Source of the DNA: Dokdonia sp.
GTDB taxonomy: Bacteria > Bacteroidota > Bacteroidia > Flavobacteriales > Flavobacteriaceae
Reading direction: 5' to 3'
DNA length: 64,000 nt
Assembly: GCA_020630915.1 (NCBI GenBank)
Contig: JAHDIF010000001.1
Coordinates: 228,686 to 292,685, forward strand
A model generated the notes under the pieces. The model saw only the letters and a program-made list of their open reading frames with translations. It ran no database searches and was not told the origin of the DNA. Position numbers and translations under genes: made by a program. The first letter of the stretch is position 1. Each line of letters opens with the position of its first letter. Below, in pieces: positions 1 through 7,678 of this stretch.

Positions 1-329
1 TTCTTCTGTTTCATATGATGACCAGCATCTACGGCAAGTACCATTGTTACAGAAGACATAATAAGAATAAACGTCATAAACGCTACATAGATCATCGGGT
101 AATTCCCGTGAAAAAAAGGAACGTGCGTAAACACTTCATCTGCAATAGGCCAAGAGTCTATAAATTTAAATCTCGAAAAACCGTAAGCTGCTAGAAATCC
201 AGAGAATGTCAAGGCATCAGATACGATAAAAAACCACATCATTAGTTTTCCATAACTTGCTTTAAGTGGCTGGTTTCCACCGCCCCAAGTAGCTCCTTCT
301 TCTCCTGTATGTTGCACCGTAGCGTCCAT
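1..329 (-). CDS. Cytochrome c oxidase subunit III, N-terminal part (cut by window edge)
   Basis: Only the first 109 or so codons are present; the gene runs off the left edge. It was read directly from the minus strand. The ATG is at 329-327 and the protein begins MDATVQHTGEEGATWGGGN. Two hydrophobic segments follow, and the visible part ends VDAGHHMKQKK. The segment SYGKLMMWFFIVSDALTF resembles the first transmembrane helix of heme-copper oxidase subunit III. It is the last visible gene of a minus-strand group after heme O synthase and a second subunit III, an order common in Flavobacteriaceae. Subunit III is an integral inner-membrane part of the terminal oxidase. Family assignment is good; the full length and C-terminus cannot be judged. 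Confidence 0.8.
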   Translation of the reverse strand, partial: MDATVQHTGEEGATWGGGNQPLKASYGKLMMWFFIVSDALTFSGFLAAYGFSRFKFIDSWPIADEVFTHVPFFHGNYPMIYVAFMTFILIMSSVTMVLAVDAGHHMKQK

Positions 330-427
330 AGTCAAAAATTGGTTAAATAATTGGTTGCAAAAATAGGTATTTTATCTCCTTATTTCAAGAATAAAATTGT
401 GATTTATAATGGGTCTAAGTATGCCTT

Positions 428-503
428 AACGCTTCAATCCCTTAAAGATGGTGAACCTTGCCTACCGGCAGGCAGGTCTCGCCAGCTTAATTTCGCGAAA
501 GCG
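428..503. repeat. Palindromic repeat element with GGCAGGCAGGTCTCGC arm
   Basis: The core TTTCGCGAAA is at 491-500, between the two subunit III genes. To its left is an arm (about 449-480) with a small CCTACCGGCAGG palindrome and GGTCTCGC. Read on the minus strand, this arm matches the sequence around 30036-30086. Its first 26 or so bases also match the element at 4479, so these are members of one family. Confidence 0.75.
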
Positions 504-516
504 TACTCACACATAT

Positions 517-1098
517 TTACTTCGTAACAAATATCAATACAAATAGGAAAATCCATAAAAGGTCTAAAAAGTGCCAAAACGTGACTCCTAATGACAATCC
601 TAAATGCGACTCCTTGGTATACTTCCCTCTAAGGTGATTTACAAAAACCGTAATAAGCGATATAAATCCAGCAGCTACGTGCGCCATATGCACCGCTATG
701 ATTAAAAACAAGAAGGTAGTGGTAATATTACTTGCTGCACCTGTAAAATAATATCCCTGTGCTGTAAGCGCTTGAAAACCTACAAACTGAGACACCACAA
801 AGGCAACACCTAACCCAATGGTTACTACAAGTAGGATGGTTCCTAACTGTTTTTTTCCTTCTACAATTGCTTTTTTAGCAAGATGAATCGTAAGACTACT
901 GAGTATGATAAGGGCCGTAGAAATAATTAATGCCTGCGGAAAATCGTAGTTTTCAAGCCAATCTCTGCGCTCCATACTTACAATATAAGCACTGGTAAGA
1001 CCCGCAAAAGTCATACACAAACTAATAATCCCAAACCAAAGCATTTGCTTTTTGGCTCTATCTGTTTTGTGTCTTTCTGTTCCTTGTGTGTAATCCAT
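517..1098 (-). CDS. Cytochrome c oxidase subunit III family protein
   Basis: This 193-residue inner-membrane protein has five predicted transmembrane helices. It shows COX3 hallmarks: WFGIISLCMTFAGLTSAY in the first helix, HMAHVAAGF in the middle and a C-terminal GVTFWHFLDLLWIFLF helix, where the WHF.D..W pattern is typical of subunit III. It follows cyoE directly (start codon next to the cyoE stop), so the two are probably co-transcribed and translated in sequence. A second, differently sized subunit III lies just downstream (1-329); two such genes in tandem is the usual flavobacterial arrangement. It should act as a structural subunit of an aa3- or caa3-type oxidase, whose subunits I and II lie far away at 30189-33117. 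Confidence in the family is high, in the exact complex moderate. Confidence 0.88.
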   Translation of the reverse strand: MDYTQGTERHKTDRAKKQMLWFGIISLCMTFAGLTSAYIVSMERRDWLENYDFPQALIISTALIILSSLTIHLAKKAIVEGKKQLGTILLVVTIGLGVAFVVSQFVGFQALTAQGYYFTGAASNITTTFLFLIIAVHMAHVAAGFISLITVFVNHLRGKYTKESHLGLSLGVTFWHFLDLLWIFLFVLIFVTK

Positions 1099-1992
1099 CT
1101 ATCTCAAAAATTTATCAATCACAAAAACGATTTGCAACAATGTAATGTACGTAACGCTGGAAAGCATTAAGCGCTTTGCCGTTACTGCATCTCTCTTTTT
1201 ATACAACTGTATAGCCCAATAGAGCATAAACAACCCTAAACCTCCTACCACAATAGCTGCTATAGGCGACAAGTACAATGCTCCTGTAACCCCTAAAGCC
1301 GGCACAAGTGATGCAAGTATAGTCCAGATCGTATAGATCACTACCTGAAAAGCGGTACCCTTATCTCTTTTACCTGTGGGCAGCATAAAGAAGCCTCCTT
1401 TTTTATAATCGTCATACAAAAACCAACCTATTGCCCAAAAATGAGGGAACTGCCAGAAAAACTGAATCATAAATAACGTCCCCGGCTCAATACCAAAGTC
1501 ATTAGTTGCAGCTACCCAACCCAGCATAAACGGAATCGCCCCAGGAAAAGCTCCTACAAAAACCGAAAGTGGTGTTTTGGTTTTTAAAGGTGTGTACAAC
1601 AGCACATACATAAAAATAGAAATCCCACCAAACATGGCTGTTGTGGGATTGATATAGTATAATATTCCAAGACCTAAAATGGTAAAAATAACCGCTATGG
1701 CCAGCGCCGTTCTTGTAGACATTCTACCAGAAGCCACAGGCCTATTTTTTGTGCGATCCATTAAGGCGTCTAGATCTTTTTCTAGCACTTGGTTGTAGGC
1801 ATTAGACGCACCTACCATAAAATAACCCCCTACTGCCAGCATTGCCACTATAAACCAGTCTATTTCATAAGCCCCTAAAAAATATCCTATAATACTGGAA
1901 AATACGACGCTTATAGACAATCGCATTTTTGTGATTTCTTTAAAATCTTGCCAAGGAGAGGCAGCGATTGTATGAGTTGCAACTTCGCTCAA
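1099..1992 (-). CDS. cyoE: Heme O synthase (protoheme IX farnesyltransferase)
   Basis: This 297-residue UbiA-family membrane prenyltransferase adds a farnesyl group to heme b to make heme O for terminal oxidases. The two Asp-rich prenyl-binding motifs are visible: NAYNQVLEKDLDALMDRTKN (about residues 64-83, with the N...DxxxD pattern) and YDDYKKGGFFMLP near residue 193. The following NRPVASGRMS is a strong CyoE/CtaB signature. The start appears to be TTG at 1992, because no ATG precedes the conserved QDFKEITKMRLS segment. It lies directly upstream of the subunit III genes, which supports a role in heme supply to the oxidase. Some family members are called ctaB. Confidence 0.93.
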   Translation of the reverse strand: MSEVATHTIAASPWQDFKEITKMRLSISVVFSSIIGYFLGAYEIDWFIVAMLAVGGYFMVGASNAYNQVLEKDLDALMDRTKNRPVASGRMSTRTALAIAVIFTILGLGILYYINPTTAMFGGISIFMYVLLYTPLKTKTPLSVFVGAFPGAIPFMLGWVAATNDFGIEPGTLFMIQFFWQFPHFWAIGWFLYDDYKKGGFFMLPTGKRDKGTAFQVVIYTIWTILASLVPALGVTGALYLSPIAAIVVGGLGLFMLYWAIQLYKKRDAVTAKRLMLSSVTYITLLQIVFVIDKFLR

Positions 1993-2088
1993 ATGACGGT
2001 AGAATTAGCAATTTTTTCGTTATGCAAAGATACTGCCCGAGACGCAGTTACACAATGTTTGCTGTGTCATAATTGTGTGTTAAAATTA

Positions 2089-2103
2089 CGCTTTCGCGAA
2101 AGG
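2089..2103. repeat. GCTTTCGCGAAAG palindrome, intergenic
   Basis: The core TTTCGCGAAA is at 2092-2101, preceded by CGC. The right arm is GGG instead of GCG, so the outer palindrome is imperfect. Confidence 0.85.
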
Positions 2104-2130
2104 GTACTGCGTAACTTTCGACTACGCAGT

Positions 2131-2308
2131 TTTAAACCCAGATTATGCATTAGAACTTCGTGATGAGTTTTGAAACAGCAATAAAATAGGATGTTTTCTT
2201 AGTTTTAGCATAGCACCGCTATGGTGAAACTCAAAAATATAGCGTAGCGGTCTATTTTGAAGCTGTTTCAAGACGGAATAGATTTTCTAATGCATAATGT
2301 GGGTTAAA
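2131..2308. repeat. 178-bp imperfect inverted repeat (MITE-like or leader hairpin)
   Basis: The outer arms 2131-2155 and 2285-2308 are nearly perfect reverse complements around ATTATGCATTAGAA / TTCTAATGCATAAT. Inner arms 2167-2179 (GTTTTGAAACAGC) and 2262-2274 (GCTGTTTCAAGAC) also pair, as do AAAATAG (2183 region) and CTATTTT (2252 region). The right outer arm ends about 15 bp before the ATG of the MBL-fold gene. It could be a miniature transposable element or a structured leader of that gene. Confidence 0.7.
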
Positions 2309-2322
2309 CCAATCAACATATT

Positions 2323-3183
2323 ATGAATAAGCCTATCTTTCTTGCCCTTTTGCTTCTAAGCACCATCGCCTGTGCGCAAGGTCGTTTGGATAAAGTTAAA
2401 ATTACAGTCGAAAAAGTAACCGAAAACATCTACATGCTACAAGGAGCTGGTGGAAATATAGGAATCTCTACAGGAGAAGACGGCGTTTTTATGGTAGATG
2501 ACCAGTTTGCACCTCTAAGCGAAAAAATACAAGCTGCCATAGCAACCGTTTCAGACAAGCCCGTGACTTTTTTAATGAATACCCATTTTCACGGTGATCA
2601 TTCTGGTGGAAATGCCAACTTTGAAGCAAAAGGAGCAACCATCGTAGCACAAGACAACGTACGCAAGCGACTCGCCGAAAGTAAAACTGAAGGACTCCCT
2701 GTAATTACGTTTAGTGATGACGCTACTTTTTACATGAACGGTAATGATATTTTCTTAACCCACGTACACAATGCCCACACAGATGGTGATGCGCTAGTAT
2801 ACTTTACACAAAGTAACGTGTTACACACTGGAGATACCTTTTTTAACGGTAGATTTCCTTTTATAGACGTGCGCAGAGGCGGGAGCCTCAAGGGAGACAT
2901 TGAAGCTGCCAAAAAAGGACTGATGATTAGTAACGACGATACAAAAATCATCCCTGGTCACGGAGGACTTGCTACAAAGACAGATTATAAAAAGTACCAC
3001 GAGATGCTACAAGGCATTCATGACAATGTCTCTGCTGCCATACAACAAGGCAAAACCGAAGATCAAATAGCCGCAATGGAATCTCTTACATCACAATGGT
3101 TTACAGACGCACAAACAGAAGGGCAATTTATCACGGGTGAGAAAATGAGGCGCACGGCTTATCAAAGCATCTCCCAAGAATAG
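2323..3183 (+). CDS. Secreted metallo-beta-lactamase-fold hydrolase
   Basis: This 286-residue protein has an N-terminal signal peptide (residues 1-19, ending STIACAQ; the Cys is close to but not a standard lipobox). The zinc-binding motif THFHGDHSGG is at about residues 84-93, followed by AHTDGD (metal/active-site region), HTGDTFF and PGHGG, which together complete the MBL-fold metal set. It should be an extracytoplasmic zinc hydrolase; the substrate cannot be told. Proteins of this subtype (subclass B3-like or quinoprotein-relay-associated) are common in marine Bacteroidota and need not be lactamases. It precedes a VOC gene by 16 bp on the same strand, so the two may be co-transcribed. Confidence 0.85.
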   Translation: MNKPIFLALLLLSTIACAQGRLDKVKITVEKVTENIYMLQGAGGNIGISTGEDGVFMVDDQFAPLSEKIQAAIATVSDKPVTFLMNTHFHGDHSGGNANFEAKGATIVAQDNVRKRLAESKTEGLPVITFSDDATFYMNGNDIFLTHVHNAHTDGDALVYFTQSNVLHTGDTFFNGRFPFIDVRRGGSLKGDIEAAKKGLMISNDDTKIIPGHGGLATKTDYKKYHEMLQGIHDNVSAAIQQGKTEDQIAAMESLTSQWFTDAQTEGQFITGEKMRRTAYQSISQE

Positions 3184-3199
3184 TTCCTATCTTTAACAT

Positions 3200-3565
3200 A
3201 TGGAACTTACGACAAACTCTTTACGACCTTTTATAGGAGCTAAGGACTACGCGATCTCAAGAGATTTTTATACAAGAATCGGTTTTACAGAACGTATTAT
3301 ATCTCCAGATATGTCTCTTTTTATCATGGGGACCGTTTCCTTTTACCTTCAAGATGCCTATGTAAAAGATTGGGTAGATAATAGTATGTTATTTCTAGAG
3401 ATAGCAGAATTAGACGCCTACTTAGATCACTTAAAATCAATTGATATAACGAGCATAAAAGGCGTACGTCTTTCCAAAATACAGGACAATGACTGGGGTC
3501 GGGAATTTTTTATGCACGATCCATCGGGAATTTTATGGCATATTGGAAATTTTAAATCGCACTAA
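3200..3565 (+). CDS. VOC (glyoxalase/bleomycin-resistance-like) family protein
   Basis: This small 121-residue soluble protein fits the vicinal-oxygen-chelate fold. It has an N-terminal beta-alpha-beta with the RPFIGAKDYAISRDFYTRIG pattern (about 9-28). The C-terminal half has GREFFMHDPSGILWHIGNF, where the DPSG..W.. segment is typical of VOC proteins that bind metal or ligand. No signal peptide is seen, so it should be cytoplasmic. It is placed 16 bp after the MBL-fold gene, which suggests a small operon, perhaps for detoxification, though this is only inference. The natural substrate is unknown. Confidence 0.75.
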   Translation: MELTTNSLRPFIGAKDYAISRDFYTRIGFTERIISPDMSLFIMGTVSFYLQDAYVKDWVDNSMLFLEIAELDAYLDHLKSIDITSIKGVRLSKIQDNDWGREFFMHDPSGILWHIGNFKSH

Positions 3566-3581
3566 ACCATACATCGTCTTT

Positions 3582-3673
3582 GTCAAACTGAGCCTTTCGA
3601 CGAGCTCAAGACAGGCGCTATCTAAGTTTTAAGAGAAAGGCGATTACAGATCCTTCGACAGGCTCAGGATAAC
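3582..3673. repeat. Inverted-repeat element, GTCAAACTGAGCC.. type
   Basis: The left end (3582 onward, GTCAAACTGAGCCTTTCGAC) pairs imperfectly with the right end (about 3650-3673, CCTTCGACAGGCTCAGGATA). The termini resemble those of the two following elements. A truncated relative of its right end (CCTTCGGCTGCGCTCAGGAT) is seen at 49466-49485. Confidence 0.65.
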
Positions 3674-3691
3674 AAGGGAATAAAAACAAGC

Positions 3692-3815
3692 CGTCAACCT
3701 CAACTTGTTTCAGGTTTTCATACTGCTTTGAAGATAAGACAATTTTATAGGAGATTTTACTTTGCGATACCTGAGTTTCTTGTGCGATTCTGAAACAAGT
3801 TCAGAATGACGGAAC
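3692..3815. repeat. Inverted-repeat element, copy 1 of a direct repeat
   Basis: It starts with GTCAACCTCAACTTGTTTCA and ends with CTGAAACAAGTTCAGAATGA, which are imperfect inverted repeats of each other. The whole unit is repeated directly at 3831-3970 with small insertions in the middle (shared CATACTGCTTTGAAGA and TTCTTGTG blocks). Confidence 0.75.
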
Positions 3816-3830
3816 GGCACTAGGACTAAA

Positions 3831-3970
3831 CGTCAACCTGAACTTGTTTCAGGTTCTCATACTGCTTTGAAGAAGGTGACAGTTTTTATAGAAGCAACTT
3901 TCATTGAAGATTATACCATACACACCCAGAGCTTCTTGTGTGATTCTGAAACAAGTTCAGAATGACGGAA
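3831..3970. repeat. Inverted-repeat element, copy 2 of a direct repeat
   Basis: It has the same plan as copy 1, with terminal inverted repeats of about 25 bp differing at only a few positions. It ends just before the stop codon of the lipoprotein gene at 3980, so it may also act as a transcription barrier between the convergent genes. Confidence 0.75.
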
Positions 3971-3979
3971 TGGAGTAGG

Positions 3980-4390
3980 TTAATACACAACATATTCCAG
4001 ATCTTGATATACGAAAGTAGCGCCATAATCGGTTTCTTTTTTAGTGTATCGTAGTCCTATTAATTGTGCACCAGAAACATCCTTTGTAGGAGATAACTTT
4101 ATGTGTTCCATATCTTCCTCTGCAATAAGGAGGCAAAGCTTCCCGCAAAAGGCATCTCCATAAGCACTTACTACAATGTAATTTTGACCAAAGAACTCCT
4201 CTCGCATTTCAAAATAGTAATCTACTTCTGGACTTTCTTTGATGAGTCTGTACAACTCTAGCTGGTAAGCGGCCGTATTATAGTCATTTTTACCCAAGAT
4301 TGGGTTGAGCTGAGAACGGTGGCAGTTTGATTCTTGACAAGAAAACAACAACAGACTCACCATCCCCACTAAGGTGATTCTTACTAACAT
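3980..4390 (-). CDS. Hypothetical lipoprotein
   Basis: A short protein of about 136 residues that I do not recognise. The N-terminus (MLVRITLVGMVSLLLFSCQE) is a lipoprotein signal peptide with lipobox LFSC, so the mature protein should be lipid-anchored in the cell envelope. The mature part has two further Cys residues close together (AFCGKLCLL). A TTG two codons upstream (4396) extends the frame, but the ATG at 4390 places the signal peptide better. It stands alone between repeat elements, and no function can be proposed. Confidence 0.65.
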   Translation of the reverse strand: MLVRITLVGMVSLLLFSCQESNCHRSQLNPILGKNDYNTAAYQLELYRLIKESPEVDYYFEMREEFFGQNYIVVSAYGDAFCGKLCLLIAEEDMEHIKLSPTKDVSGAQLIGLRYTKKETDYGATFVYQDLEYVVY

Positions 4391-4478
4391 ATCCAATAAG
4401 GTTTAAGGAGTCGTTGTCTGCCTAAACATATAACGCTAGGATAGATTAAGATCGTATGTGATGAAAGGTGTTTTTTAT

Positions 4479-4541
4479 GCTTTCGCGAAATTTAGCTTGC
4501 GAGATTTAGAACCTTTGGAAGAGCGAAGCTCTAAAGTATAC
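4479..4541. repeat. 58-bp palindrome-headed repeat element, copy 1
   Basis: It starts with GCTTTCGCGAAAT and continues with GCTT..GAGATT..ACC...GG.AGAGCGAAGC..TAAA. It aligns without gaps to 23725-23782 (about 43 of 58 identical by hand count) and to 30073-30130. It lies immediately downstream of the stop of the RemB-like gene. Confidence 0.8.
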
Positions 4542-4544
4542 TCC

Positions 4545-6665
4545 CTAATAATCATAATACCAATTAAACAAATCTGTTCGAAACCCAATATTAAACCAGA
4601 GCGTATTTGTATCGAAGTTTAAAGCATCTTGCGTCTCTACCTTAAAATCGCGGTAAATTGCGTTTGCATATACTTTAAGATTGGTAGCTGGGTTGATGAG
4701 ATAGCCTACTTCTAGATCTCCATAAAAAGTAGTGGCTTTATTCCCTTGAAAGAATTCAATTCCTGTATCACTTGGTCTGTTCTCATCATTACCATAGATA
4801 CTACCTCCAAAATACACGTCATTAATATCTCCTATCTCAAGACCTCGCGTTCCTAGAATAATTTTTCCTGTACCGTACCAGCGGTCTCTCTCATATCGTG
4901 CAATTGCAATATATTCTTTGAAGTTTGCTCCCCACTGGTGTGCTAGAGACTGGTTTGCGTGACCATAGTTAAGCTGTATCTCGTTATTCGAGTAGGTGTA
5001 AGGGCGCACTTGATTGTACTCCCCTTGCAACGTTAGATTAGGCACCCCAAAAGCATTGTAATATTTCACTCCTAATTGTACGCCCTGCTTATTTCTATAA
5101 TCTTGGTTACCACCAGTAATAGCATCTGCCGTAAATTCATCTATAACCACTTGCCCATAGGCATTAACACGATCGTTAAACTTATACTTTCCTGAAAGAC
5201 CAATAAGCGCGTTCCCTCCTCGAGAACCTGTAGAGAATTCGATCGCTCTAAAAAAGATAACTGGATTGAGATAATTAAGATCAAAACCACGGTCGTTTTC
5301 ATTATCCCAAATAACCGACTCAAAGAATCCCAGATTAAGTTTCTTACTTACATTCCAACTCAAGTAATGATTAGCCATAAATTTAGTTCTAAAAGAACCA
5401 TCTGCCGTAACTTCTGGACGGACATCTCTTAGAGAGGTCCACGTGTTTGTATACTTAATCTTCCAGAAGGTGGTATTTAATTTTATAAAAGGATAGTAGC
5501 TAGAATTATCACTCAATAAAAGGGAGCGATATCCGTCTCCTATAAATTGTTTTCCGTGACCTATTTGTAGATTAAAATATTTACTAGGTGTAAAAGAAAG
5601 ATATCCTTCGGCTACGGGATAATCTAGATCTCCATTTCTTCCTGTTTTGGCAATACCACGGCTAGGGATAATTGCTGGATTTCCTCCATCGGGCCTCAGT
5701 GATCTTGCAAATCGATCAAAGTACCCAGGAAATCTTCCTTGGCTCTCATATACAGCCGCAAAGAAGTTAAGTTTTTTACCTAATCCTCCTTGTACAAAAA
5801 CTGCTCTTGTATTATTATACGTAAAATCATTTTTAGAAAGATCGTCTGTTTCCAAACCTAGCTGTAGATCTGCGGCGGGGTCTAATGTAAACCAGTAGTC
5901 TTCTCCCTGCACGCGCACCATATGCTCATCAGACCACTTGCGCCCCCACCAGCCTGTTTTGCCTGTGGCTAGAGAATCTGCAACGGCTATAAAATCGTAA
6001 TAAGGATCTACCATATCATACAAAAAAGGCTTGCTCGCCGTATGGCTATTGGTCCCTACTAGATTCAATTGTTGATCAAATCGTGAATATACTTGATGCG
6101 AAAAAGGAATATTCAACTGGCTACTAAACTTTTGATCTCTTTGAAATTCTAAATTTTTAATAGCATCGTATTCTTCTTTTAGAGGATTGTTTTCTTGATT
6201 GACCTGAGCCACATTAGCATCTGTTTGATCTGATGGTTGTGGACTCGATATAGCATTTCGCGAAAGCGGTATTTTAATAGGCATCGTAAACTGCATAAAC
6301 GTTGGATCTCCTCCATACGTAGCAGGATTAATGGTAGGGAGTTTATTAAAAACTTTCTGCGCCTCCTCCTTAAGCTCTTTGTAAATAGCTTCTGTATGTA
6401 ATAGTTTAAAAGTTCCTTCTTTAGTCACTTCAAATAGGAGCACTATCTGACCTTCATAATTTTCTTGTGCTACTTTATCTGGAACATTAAAATTATCTAG
6501 CACAAATTGTGTAAGCGTACTATTAAAACAATAGGGTAATTCTTTTATTTCTGAGCCTTTGCACTCTTCAAAAACGGGATATTTCTCAAAGTCGCTCAAG
6601 CTTACTTGGGCATACGAAAATCCGGAAATTACAAGAAGTGCTAGTAGGTAGTAAATTCTTTGCAT
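4545..6665 (-). CDS. remB: RemB-like gliding-motility outer-membrane protein with TonB-C-like N-terminal domain
   Basis: This 706-residue protein has a signal peptide (1-19, ..SGFSYAQ). Residues about 25-135 form a domain resembling the TonB C-terminal domain of its two neighbours (YEGQIVLLFEVTKEGTFKLL, EEAQKVFNKLP). After a linker, residues about 210-706 are rich in alternating beta-strands ending in an aromatic (LFNWYYDY), consistent with an outer-membrane barrel. Segments such as GKTGWWGRKWSDEHM, ESQGRFPGYFDRFARSLRP and LNLGFFESVIWDNENDRGFD recall the RemB/Wzi-like proteins of Flavobacteriaceae; RemB is linked to gliding in Flavobacterium. The linker carries PLSRN, encoded by a TTTCGCGAAA palindrome. 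The name is recalled, not searched, so treat it as likely. Confidence 0.65.
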   Translation of the reverse strand: MQRIYYLLALLVISGFSYAQVSLSDFEKYPVFEECKGSEIKELPYCFNSTLTQFVLDNFNVPDKVAQENYEGQIVLLFEVTKEGTFKLLHTEAIYKELKEEAQKVFNKLPTINPATYGGDPTFMQFTMPIKIPLSRNAISSPQPSDQTDANVAQVNQENNPLKEEYDAIKNLEFQRDQKFSSQLNIPFSHQVYSRFDQQLNLVGTNSHTASKPFLYDMVDPYYDFIAVADSLATGKTGWWGRKWSDEHMVRVQGEDYWFTLDPAADLQLGLETDDLSKNDFTYNNTRAVFVQGGLGKKLNFFAAVYESQGRFPGYFDRFARSLRPDGGNPAIIPSRGIAKTGRNGDLDYPVAEGYLSFTPSKYFNLQIGHGKQFIGDGYRSLLLSDNSSYYPFIKLNTTFWKIKYTNTWTSLRDVRPEVTADGSFRTKFMANHYLSWNVSKKLNLGFFESVIWDNENDRGFDLNYLNPVIFFRAIEFSTGSRGGNALIGLSGKYKFNDRVNAYGQVVIDEFTADAITGGNQDYRNKQGVQLGVKYYNAFGVPNLTLQGEYNQVRPYTYSNNEIQLNYGHANQSLAHQWGANFKEYIAIARYERDRWYGTGKIILGTRGLEIGDINDVYFGGSIYGNDENRPSDTGIEFFQGNKATTFYGDLEVGYLINPATNLKVYANAIYRDFKVETQDALNFDTNTLWFNIGFRTDLFNWYYDY
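6256..6268. repeat. TTTCGCGAAAGCG palindrome inside remB-like gene
   Basis: The core is at 6256-6265. In the gene's frame it encodes PLSRNA in the linker between the TonB-C-like domain and the barrel. The left arm is degenerate (GCA instead of GC). Confidence 0.85.
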
Positions 6666-6712
6666 GTTGTAGGGTACCTTTGGGAGTGAAAGATAGGAAT
6701 TTTAAATACAAA

Positions 6713-6737
6713 AATCCCGCTACTAGCAGCAGCGGGA
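6713..6737 (-). terminator. Rho-independent terminator after the TonB-like gene
   Basis: The stem ATCCCGCT/AGCGGGAT encloses a short loop. On the minus strand it is followed by a T-run (the complement of CAAAAAT), placed 25 bp after the stop at 6762. Confidence 0.8.
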
Positions 6738-6761
6738 TGATTGATAAATGATGCCTCAATG

Positions 6762-7559
6762 TTACTCTTGAATTTTGAAAGAGATTCTCTGGGAGTAAAT
6801 AACGCCTATGTTTTTATTTCCCTGTCTACCTGGTATCATGTCTGGTAATAAATCTATTACTCTTTTTGCTTCTTCCTCTAATTTATCGTGAGGAGCTCTA
6901 GCTTTAACATCGGTAACCTTACCTGTTGCGTCTACAGTAAACATAACATCAATATTATTTATACCTGAAAGTCCAAGTCGTTCTCCTAATTGAGTATCAA
7001 ACTTTTTCTGAATAAGTCGAGAAACTTTGGAACTCATGCATTCACGACGTTCATCGTTAGTATCCATTTTTTCACATCCTGGAAACAGAGGTGCTTCCTC
7101 AATAAAAGCAAGAGGTATGGGCGCAAAGTCCTCCTCTTCATCCACATATGTAACTCCAGCGTTAGGATCTATCATAGGAGTGTCAATTTCCGGCTCTGTT
7201 GTTCCCTTCAAAACGGTTTCAATTAATTCCTTATCATTATCAATAGGGGTCACATCATCAGGAATGAATTGCTGCGGTTCAGGCTCCTTAATTTCTGGAA
7301 TTTTGACTTCAACAATCTTTTTTTGAACTTGGAAATTCTGATCCCAAACCGCTTCTTCAAAGTCATCATCCATCGTGTCTGATTTATACGCCCTAGTAGG
7401 CATCTTGACCTCCATAAAGAAAATGGCGACTAGCAAGGCTAGTATTAATCCCACTTGAAAGTGCAGCGTGGGATTTCTTCGTAAATTTGCTGCATGCTTG
7501 CGTGATGCGGTGTACGATTCGTTTTGGCGAACGTTCGTACGATCTTGTGAATTTTTCAT
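6762..7559 (-). CDS. TonB-like energy transducer (paralogue 1)
   Basis: This 265-residue protein has a cytoplasmic N-terminus, a single transmembrane helix (about 33-49, HFQVGLILALLVAIFF), a Pro/Glu-rich periplasmic spacer and a TonB C-terminal domain (about 155-265) with DVMFTVDATGKVTDVKARAP and EEEAKRVIDLLPDMIPG. The start is taken as ATG at 7559 rather than an upstream in-frame codon at 7616, because the paralogue at 7679 begins the same distance before its helix. Two Cys (FPGCEK..RRECMS) are shared with the paralogue. It would couple inner-membrane energy to outer-membrane receptors; no exbB/exbD lies nearby. It is probably transcribed separately from the next gene, because a terminator lies between them. 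Confidence 0.85.
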   Translation of the reverse strand: MKNSQDRTNVRQNESYTASRKHAANLRRNPTLHFQVGLILALLVAIFFMEVKMPTRAYKSDTMDDDFEEAVWDQNFQVQKKIVEVKIPEIKEPEPQQFIPDDVTPIDNDKELIETVLKGTTEPEIDTPMIDPNAGVTYVDEEEDFAPIPLAFIEEAPLFPGCEKMDTNDERRECMSSKVSRLIQKKFDTQLGERLGLSGINNIDVMFTVDATGKVTDVKARAPHDKLEEEAKRVIDLLPDMIPGRQGNKNIGVIYSQRISFKIQE

Positions 7560-7618
7560 AAGATGTGGTTTTAAAAATGTTAAACAATTATTAAAACGAA
7601 TCAACAAGCATACCAAAA

Positions 7619-7650
7619 AGAAATCCCGAAAGCTTACGCGATCGGGATTT
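7619..7650 (-). terminator. Rho-independent terminator after second TonB-like gene
   Basis: The stem AAATCCCGA/TCGGGATTT (7621-7650) is followed on the minus strand by a T-rich run. It lies 28 bp after the stop at 7679 and separates the two TonB paralogues. Confidence 0.8.
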
Positions 7651-7678
7651 CATATTTTATAAGGATAACTAAAAAGTC

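Larger units (their letters stand above)
1993..2322. other. Intergenic region with palindrome, small hairpin and large inverted repeat
   Basis: This 330-bp divergent gap separates cyoE (minus) from the MBL-fold gene (plus). I see no convincing gene in it. It holds a TTTCGCGAAA palindrome (2092-2101), a short hairpin CTGCGTA/TACGCAG (2107-2129), and a long imperfect hairpin (2131-2308) described separately. Confidence 0.7.
3566..3979. other. Non-coding stretch filled with inverted-repeat elements
   Basis: This 414-bp gap between convergent genes contains no supported ORF. Nearly all of it is taken up by three tandem elements with related terminal inverted repeats (3582-3673, 3692-3815, 3831-3970). 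Confidence 0.75.

Noticed and set aside
1948..2163. Plus-strand ORF of 71 codons over the cyoE start and the palindrome
   Set aside because: It overlaps cyoE on the opposite strand, has no recognisable features and runs through repeat sequence.
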